This document shows positions 54,658 to 64,000 of a DNA stretch of 64,000 nucleotides, one piece after another. Both the position numbers and the translations under genes were made by a program. Numbering within the stretch: the stretch's first letter is position 1; each line of letters opens with the position of its first letter. Under the pieces are notes generated by a model, which worked only from the letters and a program-made list of their open reading frames with translations, searched no databases and was not told where the DNA came from. This DNA comes from Forficula auricularia (Eukaryota > Arthropoda > Insecta > Dermaptera > Forficulidae): positions 62,001 to 126,000 of the forward strand of contig JALMQS010000879.1 in the NCBI GenBank assembly GCA_024734495.1, in the 5' to 3' direction.

Positions 54658-57172
54658 GTGAGTTTTTTGAAAAAAACAATAAATTTAGGGTTGAATTTTA
54701 TTTTTATTAAACACTTACTACTGATATAGGGAAAGTAACTTTTATATATCCTTGGAGATAGAGATCTCAAAGTGTCAAGATTCCGAAAGAGGGATGCAAT
54801 ATTATATTATAACTATAACTTAATTTTTTATAATAGTCTCTATCTATCCTTTGGTCAAGTTTAAATCACACATTACCTGTGCAAATTTTTGAAAATATAA
54901 ACATTTTCTTAGAGTCTTATAGAAAATTAAAATCTTGTCACCTTCTTTTGAATTATACTACTATTAGTTTTTACAGGTGGTTGTTTCGATAAAAATTTCT
55001 AATTACATTTTTATTCAATTTTCTTTTAATAATTAATTGGTTTTTCAATTTTAAATCTCACTAATAAATCATTAGAAATATTATTATATATTAAAATTCG
55101 TAAATTTAATTAATTAGAGATTGAGAATTAATTGAAAAATAATGGAAATAGAATAATTATTGGAAAAGAAGTTTTTTATTTAATTATTTTTTCCTCTTAT
55201 TAAAAACAAGGACTAAAAAGATGAACAAGGACACTCGATGGTGGAGAAGTAATCTCCGGAGTCGAAGTTCAAAACAATGTATACATTAATTCATGTAAAA
55301 TAATTGGTTAATTAATTAGATATCTGGTTCAAAAAATACCCGACGAATATAGAGCAATAAAAGAACGTACTTGTTCATAAAACAGAAGACTTGTATTAAC
55401 AAATTACCTAGTCTAACACCTCTACAAAAATTAATATTTAACAAAAATTGACCATGCGATGGAATACTATCGTAAAACAATAAAATTTTTATAAGCTATA
55501 TATCTATATAAAATTGCGAATAAATAAATTAATAAAAAATATCAGAGTCAAGAAAGGATGATATCTAGCAAAAATATCTACTCTTATTAAACGAGCAAAA
55601 ATTGTATATTTGTATATATATTTATTTATTTGTTTATATATTTGTATCTTGGTTCTATTTTGAAAACTGCTTTACCGATTTTGATGAAATTCACGGGTTA
55701 GTGTGTTTTTGGGGTGACAATTCGATCTGTCACGGTCTCACCTTCGACAAAATTGTTTTTGATGGGTTTTTTCGTAATCAAATTAATTATTCTCAGGTAG
55801 ACAAATCCCATTCTTAGGGTTTTAAAAAAGGTTTCCCCTTTTCCTTTTGTGCTCAGGCAGACAATGGGTCGGGTAAATCCTTTATTCTCAAAGACCTTGA
55901 AGAAGTATTGTGATTGTGGATTTTAACATATTTTGTTGTCCCTAAACGTTAGAAATATTAATAAACGTTTTATAATTGCTTTTATAATGAACTTGATTTA
56001 TTTAATAGAATAAAAAATAATCAAGAGCAGGTCTCAATTTTCTGAAAAAACAACACATTTTGATAGGTTTTATTTATTAACAATTGGATGAATAAAAATG
56101 AATCATATGGTTGAATCAAAACAGGTGCATGAGGTGGGGTGGAGTGGTGGGTGATTCGGGGGTAGGGCGAGGTTTCGGGGGTGGGGGGTACAGTTGGCGA
56201 ATATTATATATTTTTGTATTTTTTTTAATTTGAAAGCGGCTCTCAAATAAAAATCGACCTTTTTATCAGAATTTTAAATTAATTTAAAAATAATATTAAA
56301 ATAAAGCTTTTAACTGAAGGAAGAAGTTACCGAGCATCGCTCGGTGCCTCCAGGTACTTATATATTAAAATTCGTAAATTTAATTAATTAGATATCTGGT
56401 TCAAAAAATGGCCGACGAATATAAAGCAATAAAAGAACGTACTTGTTCATAAATCCCTTCAATGAGGGATAAAAAACAGAAGACTTGTATTAACAAATTA
56501 CCTAGTCTAACACCTCTACAAAAATGATATGTAATGCGATGTAATAGTAAAACAATAAATTTTTTATAAGCTACATATCTATATAAAATTGCGAATAAAT
56601 AAATTAATAAAAATATCAGAGTCAAGAAAGGATGGTATCTAGAAAAAATATTTTAAATTATAATTCAAACCCATTGGAAATTATGTGTTTGATTACTGTT
56701 TCTGCCAGTATACCCCCGTCAGAGAGAGAAGCTAAGAGGACCCCTGCATAGGCGGGGAACTCAATTTCTTTTCGAATTTTAAAATAAATAAGCTCACATC
56801 CTAAAAGAGCATGGCTTATATCTCCCTTAAGACACATTATCGCACAAGCAGTAAGGGTTATCCCTCCGACTGATTCTATGTAGATATGCAAGTGTAGTTG
56901 CATGGCCTATTCTAAGTCGGATTATGTGCACAATGAGTTACTAGTCGTGTATAAATTTTAATCCGATTGAAATAAAGAAAAGGGGTGTAAATTAAAAGTG
57001 TCTTCAAATAAATGAGAATGTAAAAGTCGTGTGGTGACCACACCAGTTTGCCTTCTATAAGCTAATGTTATAATTTCCTCATCTAACGGCTTATCTTTTC
57101 TTGAAAGAGCAACTGTAAATACTGATGCATGACTTGCAATATTCTCAACTGCTGTTGTTTATTTGTTGTTAG
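54658..57172 (+). other. Intron 1 with duplicated segment and Helitron
   Basis: About 260 bp at 55317-55576 recurs directly at 56391-56651 (AAAAGAACGTACTTGTTCAT, CTTGTATTAACAAATTACC). A Helitron lies between the copies, starting exactly at the end of the first. The rest (54790-55310, 56660-57170) has no recognised element. Confidence 0.6.
55577..56357 (+). mobile_element. Helitron-like element in intron 1
   Basis: Starts TCTACTCTTATTAAACGAGC and ends GAGCATCGCTCGGTGCC, then TCCAGGTAC. Nearly the same sequence as 22129-22786 but with an additional stretch (about 56175-56280). Non-coding. Confidence 0.8.
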
Positions 57173-57278
57173 GTGTCTCTTTTGCTGCTGGTAGGCGCCG
57201 TTGTCTGGTCAACAGCCGATGGACATCAAGATGAGGACACAACGGGAAAGAGAGTGGCTAAGCAAATCCATGGCAAAG
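57173..57278 (+). CDS. Secreted cuticle-like protein, exon 2 (signal peptide core)
   Basis: Acceptor TTTATTTGTTGTTAG, donor GTAGGT, phase 0 in and phase 1 out. Encodes the hydrophobic VSLLLLVGAVVWSTADG and then a hydrophilic start of the mature chain (HQDEDTTGKRVAKQIHGK). GKRVAK offers a possible dibasic processing site. This gives the gene its secreted assignment. Confidence 0.82.
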
Positions 57279-57347
57279 GTAGGTGGATATGCATCAAAGG
57301 ATCTCATCTGACAAAATAAATTATCTTATCTTTTTTATTCTTATCTT

Positions 57348-57959
57348 ACGATTTGGATGAAATTCACGGGTTAGGAGGGTTTTGTGTTGACAATTCGATC
57401 TGTCACGGTCTCATCTTCGACTAAGTTGTTTTTGATGGGTTTTTCGTTAATTGAAATAATTATTCACAGGTCTCGATAAAAATATATAATTACATTTTTA
57501 TTCAATTTCTTTTTAATAATTAATTAGTTTTTCAATTTTAAATTCCACTAATAGATCATTAGAATTATTATTATAAATTAAAAGTTGGGCAATTTAATTG
57601 ATCAAAAATCGGGTTTTAAATCCCACAAATATATTAGAATTTGGCAATTTAATTGATGAACTCAAAAATTGTTATTTAATTAAAAAAATTATTATACGGT
57701 ATTTATTTATATACCTATACATATATACACATAATCTGTGGGCCAATAGAAGGCTTGAAATGTAAAAACTGGGTGAGGGGGCGGGGGGTGGAGGTAGGGA
57801 TGACGTTGGAGATATATGTGGGGGGTGCAGTGATGAAGGAGTTCCGGGGGTGTAGGTGGGGTGAAGTGGTGGGGTCCGGGGGGCGGGGGGGTTCGAGAAT
57901 TAATATATAGCTTTTGACTGAAGCAAAAAGTTACCGAGCATCGCTCAGTTGCCAGGTAC
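57348..57959 (+). mobile_element. Helitron-like element in intron 2
   Basis: 5' truncated; carries the CTGTCACGGTCTCATCTTCG phrase, a G-rich minisatellite (57770-57895) and a 3' end hairpin GAGCATCGCTC with GCCAGGTAC. A second truncated 5' part follows at 57961-58265. Confidence 0.7.
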
Positions 57960-58311
57960 TATATATATAGAATCGGTTTCTCGAAAACGGCTCTAACGAT
58001 TTGAATGAAATTCACGGATTAGGGTTGTGTTGACAATTCGATCAGTCACAGTCTCATCTTCGGTTAAATTATTTTTGATGGGTTTTTTGTTAATAGAAAT
58101 AATTATTCACAGGTGGTTGTTTGAATAAAAAAATGTATAATTATATTGTTTTCAATTTTCTTTTAATAAAATTAATTGATTTTTTTATTTTAAATTCCAC
58201 TAATAGATCTTTACAAATATTATTATATATTAGAATTTGCCAATTTAATTAATTAAAGGTATTCTTCTATAAAATCATTTATTAGAATATCAATTTCATT
58301 CTTTTCAAAAA

Positions 58312-58345
58312 ATCCGACAATTCGAAGGATCGTGACTCCTTCTTC
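58312..58345 (-). ncRNA. Decayed hammerhead-like motif
   Basis: Minus strand: CCTGAAGAAGGA, loop, TCCTTCGAATTGTC. The stem AAGGA/TCCTT is intact, but the GAAACGTC part has changed to GAATTGTC. Probably a degenerate relative of the motif at 19987. Confidence 0.3.
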
Positions 58346-58606
58346 AGGATATAAAAGGGCCAACGAAAGAACTTCGGTGTGCGAGTATATTAATATTATT
58401 TTTAATTGGAATTTTTTTGTTTTTGGAAGATTTTTAATAAGAGATACATTATTTATTATTAAATGTATTTAACAGTGTATATCCGAAAATAGTCTAATAA
58501 ATTATTCAGGTTTGATCATTATAATAAAAATTTTAATATCTTCTTTTAATTTTTTGTATTTTAAATTCAGCAAATAATTAAATAAATATATTGAATATTT
58601 TCTCAG

Positions 58607-58697
58607 GTGCATCTTTAGTAGATACCTCTGAAGATCATCGTGCAGCAGAGACTGGATTTGGAGCCGCCGGCGTAGGCGGACACGGAAAGTTTTTCCA
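58607..58697 (+). CDS. Secreted cuticle-like protein, exon 3
   Basis: Acceptor ATTTTCTCAG, donor CA|GTAAGT; phase 1 in, phase 2 out. Encodes ASLVDTSEDHRAAETGFG then AAGVGGHGKFF: an acidic/His linker followed by a Gly-rich stretch as in many cuticle proteins. The junctions to exons 2 and 4 keep one open frame. Confidence 0.8.
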
Positions 58698-60654
58698 GTA
58701 AGTCATTACAGTTTACATCAAAAAATTATTTTATTCACTTTATATGCATAAGAAAAATTGTAAAAAGAATAAATTGCTATTCGCTCGGTGGGCAACCGCG
58801 CTTAGCGCCATCCGTGGCCAAAACAACAACTTCAGGTACAATAACAGTGTATAAAAGCAATAGGCATTTACGAAAAATAATTAATTTAATAAAAAATACA
58901 ATATTTAAAAGCTAAAATTATCATATATTTCCGTAATAAATAAATTTGTTAATAAACAATTAAAATAATAGTTTGAAAAATATAATTTTTGAGGTTAACT
59001 TTCATGAAATGTCATAATGGAGAAAATTATTCAAACTGGCTTTGAAAAAATTACCCATTCTATCGATTTTAATAAACAAAAAGTAAATAAACAATAAAAT
59101 TCATAGCTGGAATTTAGTGAAGTGTTTTTACAGTTCGTCACAGAGCATTTGAAAACTTCTTTTTTACTTGAATTCATCATCAATTGATTCACTTTATAAG
59201 TTAAAGTAAAATAATTAAACACTTTTTGATTCAGTAAAATACACGTTAATATACACAGATGAATGCTAAATAAGGAGGTAGATTGTACCCGAAGTTCTTA
59301 AAAGTGTCACCTATGGCGCTGCCTCTGCTGCGCACGGAGCGAATATGCTGGATACTATTAAATGAGCAATTCTTTCTTATAATATAAATTCGATTTCTCT
59401 CGAAAACGACTCTAATTTATAAATCACAGATAGGTTTTTTTGGATCGATAAATCAATCTGTGAAGGAATCATCTTCGAATAACTTTAATTTTATTCGTTT
59501 TGTTCTTAATTAAAGTAATTATTCACAGATGGGGTGAATCAATAAAATAATTTATAATTCATTTTTGATTTTTAATCTTAAAACCCACTAATAGTTCAAT
59601 AAAAAAATATTATATATTAATATTAGGAAATTAATAATAGGTATTTTCTATTGAAGATGGTGTTGTAGAACTCAATGCTGAATTGATGTAAAGGCAGCCC
59701 TGGTATAATGAAAACCACAAATCCTGAATAGAATAATTTATTAGAACGTCAATTTCAGCCTCTTAAAAAACGCGACGATTCGGTCCCACCTTTTTCAGTT
59801 TTTTTTAAGGATCAACGGAGGAACCTATGTTAATATTAATAATGTTTATTTTGATTAGTTATGTCTATCGATTAAATTATTAACGTTGTTATAGGGAAAT
59901 AAGGGCTATATCTTTTCTGTAGATAAATTATATTTTATTGCAAACGTTTCGTCAACTTTGTTGACTTCTTCAGGGCTCAAATAATTAACTTCCCTACATA
60001 TTTGTCATTTTTATAATTATTCTTTCTTACTAAATCAAGGCAAGTCAACATCAATCAGATTGAAAAATATTAGGTGTACAAATAGGTTTTGAGGGATTTA
60101 CAAAAGATGGCATAACTAACATTAAATCGCATCGGATCATCATGTAATTATATTCATGTTAAAGCGTCATCATTTCCCTATAAAAATCAGTATCTATAAT
60201 TTCGCTGAAGTGTAAGCAACATACTTTCTTTGTGTAATATCTTTCTTGTTTACTAAGAAAGAATAATTATAAAAATGACAAATATGCAGGGTAAGTTAAT
60301 TATTTGAGCCCTGAAGAAGTCAACAAACAAAAAATAAATTAAATGTTATTCAATTTTTTGTTTAATTCTGGGTGCAAATAAAAATTGACCTTTTTATCTG
60401 AGTATAATAATAATATCGCTCGTAACTAAAGCAAAAAATTATCGAGTATAAAATAAAAGGCTTTGGGTTTTAAATAATAACAATCTCGAATTGAGATCTC
60501 ACAGAATAAGAAAATTTAATTTTTGGCTAGATTTCTCATTTTTTTTTTTTAATAAATACCATATAATTATTTCTTTTTAAATGAATATTTATACTCGTAT
60601 ATATTCAGAAAACGAGTGAGGTGAGAATATATAAATAAATATCCCTATAAATAG
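58698..60654 (+). other. Intron 3 with repeat relics
   Basis: Contains Helitron 5'-part relics (59356-59640, 60340-60450) and hammerhead-like motif copies (59935-59984, partial at about 60310-60330). Inverted copies of AAAATGACAAATATG lie near 60005 and 60275. No coding exon was recognised with confidence. Confidence 0.5.
59935..59984 (-). ncRNA. Hammerhead-like motif in intron 3
   Basis: Minus strand: TTATTTGAGC, CTGAAGAA, a perfect 6-bp stem GTCAAC-AAA-GTTGAC, GAAACGTT, TGCAATAA, which can pair with the first strand across a small bulge. A broken second copy on the plus strand (60312-60333) suggests a fold-back of about 380 bp. Lies antisense to the host gene. Confidence 0.5.
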
Positions 60655-60778
60655 GGATATCTACTCGGCCCAGACAGGCCCACAACAATTTGAATTTGGA
60701 CATGTGTGCGAGGACCCAGAGAGCTGGGAGCAACGTTTCGAGCGCAAGGATCTAGAGGCCAATCAACATCAGGGACAG
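60655..60778 (+). CDS. Secreted cuticle-like protein, exon 4
   Basis: Phase 2 in (CA + G = Gln), phase 0 out at CAG|GTGCTA. Encodes DIYSAQTGPQQFEFGHVC then EDPESWEQRFERKD and LEANQHQGQ. The FEFGH...ERxE...Q-x-GQ pattern resembles exon 5, so the two exons look like repeats of one module. The acceptor (ATAAATAG) has a poor polypyrimidine tract; a different 5' boundary or a missed small exon is possible. Confidence 0.7.
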
Positions 60779-63200
60779 GTGCTAATTAACTATACATCAA
60801 TACCAAAATATAACAAATAAATAAATAAATAAATACAATTTATAGAGAGTAAATAGATGAATATGTCTATAATAAATTAAATGAACGCTATCCTATCAAT
60901 CTCATTTGTTTTTTAACAGATTTTTCCCAATAAACCATTTTGAGGCCTATATATTTACAGGGAGGGTCAAGGGGTCCTGGTCATCGAGATGCAGCTAGTC
61001 TAAATTATATGTGATTTTTATTTATAAATTAAAACTTTTGTTTAAAAATTATCGAGAGTATAATAGGGACCGTGCGTCACCACTTTAGCGCCAACTGGCG
61101 ACGAAAATGTAAGCTTTGAGGGATGATTTCATAGATAAAAGAAAAATAGATAGGCGACTCCACCGACATTTTGTTTTGCACACTGTTCACAAAGGGCTAG
61201 CGCTAAGGTCGAGGTAGGCAGAAGCGCGCTCAATTTGATTTTGTTGTAAGCGGGAGCATTTAGAAAAATTCGGGCTTTGTGAAATTTTTTATTTTTTTTG
61301 GCTTTCTCGGATTCAACCATTAGCGATAATATATATATTAGTTTATTTTCAAATATATAGGGATCAGATAAAAATAGTATTTCAGAGAGTAGGGCTTGAA
61401 CCCGGGGCTAGCTTGATTACGAGGCATGTTGTTTACCCACTCGACCATTGGTGAAATGTGTTAATTAAAAAAAATTATATCGAATTTATTTACATTTCTA
61501 TATACACATAATCTGTCAGAGTGATAAACTAAGGAGTGAACGCCCCTGGATAGCCTAGTGGCAAGTTCGACAGTAGCGCCAGACTCATCGTGGCCAGAGT
61601 TGTAAACTGAGGAGTGAACCACTGGATGATTTATTAATCGCCCACGCCCCCTAGGCTCCGTGCACTCTTTTATCTATGATATATACTATAATACAATATT
61701 AGCCCCAATTTTCCCAAATTATTTGAATAAATAAACACAAGAGAGCGCTACTTTCGGCAGTAGTGCTGCCTCTATGTTTAACGCACGATCTCTATATATT
61801 TACTAAAAATGACATTTTTTTGGCATATATGTGATGCCATTTAAATATCTGTGGTCTATTAAAGTTGACATATGTTTAAAACGAGGGTGAACCGCGAACT
61901 ACTATAGTGTACACCTACTTCCACTTTCATTTTCAAGTAGAAGACAATAAATGAAGGGGCATTATCTAATGAATTCCAAAATAATTCCAAAGACGGTGTA
62001 CACCTAATTCCAATCACGGTCCACCCCTCGGTTTAAAATAATAATGCCTATTTACTTAAATGGTCACTGAGATCTTTTTAATTCCGGAAATCGGTAAGCG
62101 ATTTGTTTAAATTCATGAATTCAGCAAAATGTTGCCCGATTTCTAGAATTTTCCGGCAATTTCACAAATTAGACTTAACATGATATATAATTATGGGTCA
62201 TTCCACGACAAATGGGACGATTTGAAAAATTTTAATTTTTTGACATTTTTTACTACCCAAAATCTTTCTTCCTGGTAAATTTTGAAAATTTTTTGATTTA
62301 CCGGTTTAAAAGAAGATATCGAATTTTGGAAAAAAAAAACGCTCTTTTTTCGGTTTTTCGCTTATAACTTCTTCAAAAATGGTCTAAATTAAAAATTCAA
62401 ATTATTTTTTATATGCGATTTTTGAGTTTGAAAATTTTAATCTTGTTTTTGAAACTGTATACCTATGTATGTACTCTTCGATTTTTTTGATAATTTTTTA
62501 TTTTAAATTTCTATTCATTCTAGAAATTTTATGACCGGGTTGATAGTTGTCCTATGATAATTACTATTTTTTTTTAAGTGGAAACTTCTTTAGGCCCGTT
62601 GGGCACTTTTGGGATGGGGAACAAGTACTGAACTCGCGTGACCGTCACGCTCAGATACATATAGTATATAGATGTGCGTGTATACTTTTTAGTGCTTGGT
62701 TCAAATAGCGGCATCTTAACTATTAATATATCTAGAGTTGCTTCAAAAATATGAGAATACTTAAAATACGTATATTCATATTGAACAGAGATCGATTTTG
62801 CCATAATTAACTTCACCATTCATATCAAATATAATTTCTTAACTATAAATATATCGTTTTTTCAGTGTAGGCATCACGAGTGGATCGCTTAAATAAATAA
62901 AATACGCACTTGTTATAAGAAACAATAAGCTTTTGAATATTGTTGGCTTATTACAGCCGCCTCAATTGAGATTGATAGACGGATTCATTTAAAATATTAT
63001 ATAGTATTTATTTATTAATTGATATAAATTTAATGAATAAATAAATGTTAAGGGCTGACTGGGCTGGTGATGCTGGCTGGCTAGGTGCGCGTGTCTCTGT
63101 ATCTTCTCTGTATCTGTCTTTCCTCTGTCTCTTGGCTGTTTAAAATAACAAACCAATAAACTGTTAACCTGAGCGGTGATGGCCCTTTGGCAGATACCAG
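60779..63200 (+). other. Intron 4 with MITEs and tRNA-like piece
   Basis: 61061-61797 has inverted ends GGGACCGTGCGTCA and ...AACGCACGATCTC. 61878-62036 is MITE W with ends GAGGGTGAACCGCG and CGGTCCACCCCTCG. 62205-62560 is a family V half. A further coding exon might be hidden here, because exon 5 has a better acceptor 7 bp upstream that only fits another phase. Confidence 0.5.
61381..61456 (-). mobile_element. tRNA-derived SINE head or tRNA relic
   Basis: Minus strand has A-box TGGTCGAGTGG and B-box GGTTCAAGCCC about 45 bp apart. No clear acceptor stem, no tail and no target duplication. Inside the MITE at 61061-61797. Confidence 0.45.
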
Positions 63201-63312
63201 CACAACCCAGAGCATGACCACTACGAGTTCGGGTATCGTCGAGGGAACGACCACCATTTTCAGGAGCGGTACGAGAAGGCGCATCCCCACGAGGGGCAAT
63301 TCAAAACCAAAG
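63201..63312 (+). CDS. Secreted cuticle-like protein, exon 5 (partial gene)
   Basis: Begins after GATACCAG in phase 0 and ends before a GTAAGA donor at 63313. Encodes HNPEHDHYEFGYRRGNDHH then FQERYEKAHPHEGQFKTK. With exon 4 it shows a repeated module: aromatic-E-F-G, charged loop, E-R-[FY]-E, His-rich, G-Q. High His, Glu and aromatic content with a signal peptide suggests an extracellular matrix or cuticle protein. It lacks the Rebers-Riddiford chitin-binding consensus, so the family is not named. The gene continues beyond 64000 and no stop is in the window. Confidence 0.75.
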
Positions 63313-63617
63313 TAAGATCACCCTAGAATTAACATATACCCTTCATTCCACCCATTTAATATTAGTTATACAAAAGTAAAGGTTAATTATAAAGTTGAGG
63401 CAAGTGTGTAATTGGGAACGGCCCTGAGACCCTCCCAGAAAATTCTCTAGCTGACACTTAATATCTTCACTCGAGTTTTAATTATTGTTTATTTAATCAA
63501 CCATATATTTTGTTTTGATTCAACCTCTCATAATACATTCTTATCCATCTGTTAATCATTAGTTTAATAATTAAAAAAAAACTATCAAATTATTTTTTCC
63601 CAAAATTGAGACCTGGT

Positions 63618-64000
63618 TATACCGAGTGAGTTTTTTTTATCTTGATACAGTCTTATAACTCAAAAACAGTGGATTATATGAAAAAAGTTTCAAGTAAAAG
63701 TTTATTTATATCAAGGGGAAACTAAACTACGCTATTGTTTGTCGACCTAGAACAAGCTTTCAAGGGTATTTCAAGGTCAAGTTCTTGTTTTTTAAATGGA
63801 AACCTTTATGTTTCTGTACATATTCTGAATCTACAAAAAAAAAAACTAGAACAGAACTACTTTCATTAGAACTATTTTTTTATACGGCATCAAATAAACA
63901 AAATACATTAAATCAATTAGATCTCAAAAAAATCTTAATAAATTATTTTTAACAATCATTCAACTTAATTATCAAATAATAATGATCAAATATTTAATTA
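63618..64000 (+). repeat. Family T repeat, running off the edge
   Basis: Starts TATACCGAGTGAGTTTTTT and follows 25870-26260 closely (CTATTGTTTGTCGAC, TCAAGGGTATTTCAA). It lies in the next intron of the secreted-protein gene. Confidence 0.65.

Noticed and set aside
54462..54710. 82-codon frame over the promoter of the secreted-protein gene
   Set aside because: It spans the TATA box, initiator and donor site in a different frame from MKRSAMLR; the spliced model explains the region better.
60959..61005. Possible extra exon after TTTACAG in intron 4
   Set aside because: There is no donor, and one frame stops immediately. The end GCAGCTAGT looks like a Helitron 3' end instead.
1..64000. CRISPR arrays, prophage or bacterial operons
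   Set aside because: Direct repeats here are coding fingers, minisatellites or the 85-bp array. There are no spacer-repeat alternations and no prokaryotic gene organisation.

Overview
This is eukaryotic nuclear DNA, almost certainly from an arthropod and probably an insect. It is very AT-rich. Genes are sparse and split by GT..AG introns, and one promoter has a TATA box spaced correctly from an arthropod-type TCAGT initiator. Most of the sequence is transposable elements: Helitron-like, hAT, Tc1/mariner, pogo-like, Ty3/gypsy, CR1/jockey-like LINE, tRNA-derived SINE and many fold-back elements, often nested three or four deep. No species can be named from sequence alone. There are no bacterial-type operons, ribosome binding sites or CRISPR arrays.

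Genes. (1) 377-423 on the minus strand is a first-exon-like sequence paralogous to the first exon of gene 3; the rest of that gene would lie off the left edge. (2) 2926-4413 on the minus strand is the last exon of a C2H2 zinc-finger gene with about 17 nearly identical fingers, broken by a one-base insertion near its start. Its 3' end, 3' flank and a neighbouring Helitron occur again in inverted orientation at about 4896-6965. (3) A three-exon zinc-finger gene on the plus strand is assembled here from 17208-17253, 23126-23272 and 27153-27997. All junctions keep phase 1, giving 345 residues; its introns are packed with transposons. (4) A candidate further first exon lies at 28918-28936. (5) A secreted, His-rich, cuticle-protein-like gene runs from a promoter at about 54548 through coding exons at 54634, 57173, 58607, 60655 and 63201, and continues past the right edge.

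Transposon landscape. 1-7000: Helitrons and mariner remnants around the duplicated zinc-finger gene. 7-14 kb: fold-back elements, a solo LTR-like block and a fold-back with a hammerhead-like motif on each side. 14.6-16.6 kb: a hAT element with a second hAT inserted in it. 17-27 kb: introns of gene 3, holding a hAT relic, a SINE, and a 4.4-kb palindrome that carries a LINE and a Helitron. 28-35 kb: a hAT MITE, SINE, mariner relic, 85-bp tandem repeats and a tiny complete gypsy derivative with identical LTRs. 36-49 kb: fold-backs nested in one another, including a tRNA-like fold-back and a four-level nest at 40.7-43.8 kb. 49.9-52.2 kb: a hAT of the Charlie/GTF2IRD2-like type with perfect 8-bp target duplication and a SINE inside. 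53-64 kb: the secreted-protein gene with Helitrons in its introns.

The most interesting recurrent theme is a short motif, CTGAAGA + stem-loop + GAAA(CGT), in several otherwise different fold-backs. It resembles the hammerhead ribozymes of Penelope-like elements. All of this was read by eye; no search or folding program was run.
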